From Actinomycetota bacterium (GTDB lineage: Bacteria; Actinomycetota; Acidimicrobiia; Acidimicrobiales; GCA-2861595): 5,457 nucleotides of DNA. Made by a program: the position numbers and the translations under genes. The notes beneath the pieces were generated by a model. The model was not told the origin of the DNA and did no database searches. It saw nothing but the letters and a program-made list of their open reading frames with translations. Below are positions 5,013 to 5,457 of the stretch, one piece after another (the stretch's first letter is position 1; each line of letters begins with the position of its first letter). Location: contig JADDQT010000158.1 in NCBI GenBank assembly GCA_016781225.1, positions 1 to 5,457 on the forward strand, written 5' to 3'.

Positions 5013-5457
5013 CTAGTCCCTGGTCTTCGGCCCGGCGCTGTCCCCGTCATCGTGGTGGGCTTGGCGGTGGGCGAGCAGAAGGTCGTGGCCGAAGTCGTCC
5101 TCGGGGTCACGCATCACCGTGTGAACGTGGTTGGCCCCGTCCTGGGTGTTGTCCAGCTCCACTAGGAGGCGAGGGCCCTGGACCCGGTAGTAATGAGGGC
5201 GGCCCGGCTCGGGCTCACCGGCCCAGGCGAAGTGCACCTCGCCCAGTCCGGCCTCGTCCAGACGGGTCAGTTGGGCACTGGCCACATCCTCGGGGAGTCG
5301 CCCCGAATAGGTGATGACGAGCTGGCGCAGCAGCTCGGATGACTCGCCCGCCAGGTCAGCGCCAGGCAGGCCGTTGGGCTCCAGCTCCCCGGCCAGGCGC
5401 GGCTGCGTGCCACTCACGATGTCAGCCGGGGCCTCGTCGTCGATCACGGCGCGCTGT
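5013..5457 (-). CDS. DUF3500 family protein, C-terminal part (5' end beyond the window)
   Basis: About 148 C-terminal residues are present; the frame is still open at the window edge, so the true start lies outside. DUF3500 proteins are usually well over 300 aa and their role is not established as far as I know. The recognisable core is GLGEVHFAWAGEPEPGRPHYYRVQGPRLLVE followed by DNTQDGANHVHTVMRDPEDDFGHDLL: a His- and Asp-rich block characteristic of the family's C-terminus. Preceding it are DIVSGTQPRLAGELEPNGLP and an SGRLPEDVA segment, also family-like. A GTG at 5447 is in frame but is probably internal. The stop is TAG at 5013. It is on the same strand as the antiporter operon, 138 nt upstream of it; no functional link is evident. 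Confidence 0.85.
   Translation of the reverse strand, partial: QRAVIDDEAPADIVSGTQPRLAGELEPNGLPGADLAGESSELLRQLVITYSGRLPEDVASAQLTRLDEAGLGEVHFAWAGEPEPGRPHYYRVQGPRLLVELDNTQDGANHVHTVMRDPEDDFGHDLLLAHRQAHHDDGDSAGPKTRD

Noticed and set aside
1..5457. CRISPR array, riboswitch or phage gene cluster
   Set aside because: No regularly spaced repeats, no recognisable aptamer core and no phage structural or integrase genes were found on either strand.

Overview
This 5.46 kb window is high-GC DNA with GTG starts and gene families typical of actinobacteria. I infer a high-GC Gram-positive host, possibly from the Acidimicrobiia side, but nothing in the window fixes the taxon. I found no previously undescribed system. 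It reads as a worn junction between an integration hot spot and ordinary chromosome.

Left part (1-1541): positions 166-210 hold the 3' half of a tRNA-Val(UAC), from anticodon loop to encoded CCA, without a proper 5' half. This is the usual signature of an attachment site left by a tRNA-targeting integrase. Next comes a type II toxin-antitoxin pair on the + strand. The small ribbon-helix-helix-like antitoxin (462-686) looks intact. The PIN-family toxin (693-1305) looks dead: its first catalytic Asp is Asn, the reading frame breaks near 771-775, and the ORF runs on into a low-complexity tail. A strong hairpin (1329-1360) follows.

Middle (1542-3235): a complete IS1380-family insertion sequence. 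It has 19-bp terminal inverted repeats (17/19 matching) and a 451-aa transposase on the - strand with a recognisable DDE triad. I see no 4-bp target duplication, so the two flanks may not come from one simple insertion.

Right part (3194-5457), all on the - strand: the C-terminal part of a DUF3500 protein (cut by the window edge), then a two-gene operon. That operon encodes a TrkA-C/RCK_C regulatory subunit (4392-4874) and a CPA2-type cation:proton antiporter (3194-4395), overlapping by GTGA and resembling KhtT/KhtU-type pairs. The antiporter carries a one-base deletion near 3690-3694, and its last 13 codons plus stop are supplied by the IS end. The main observations are the tRNA scar, the decayed toxin, the IS/antiporter fusion end, and two single-base frameshifts that are either decay or assembly errors.
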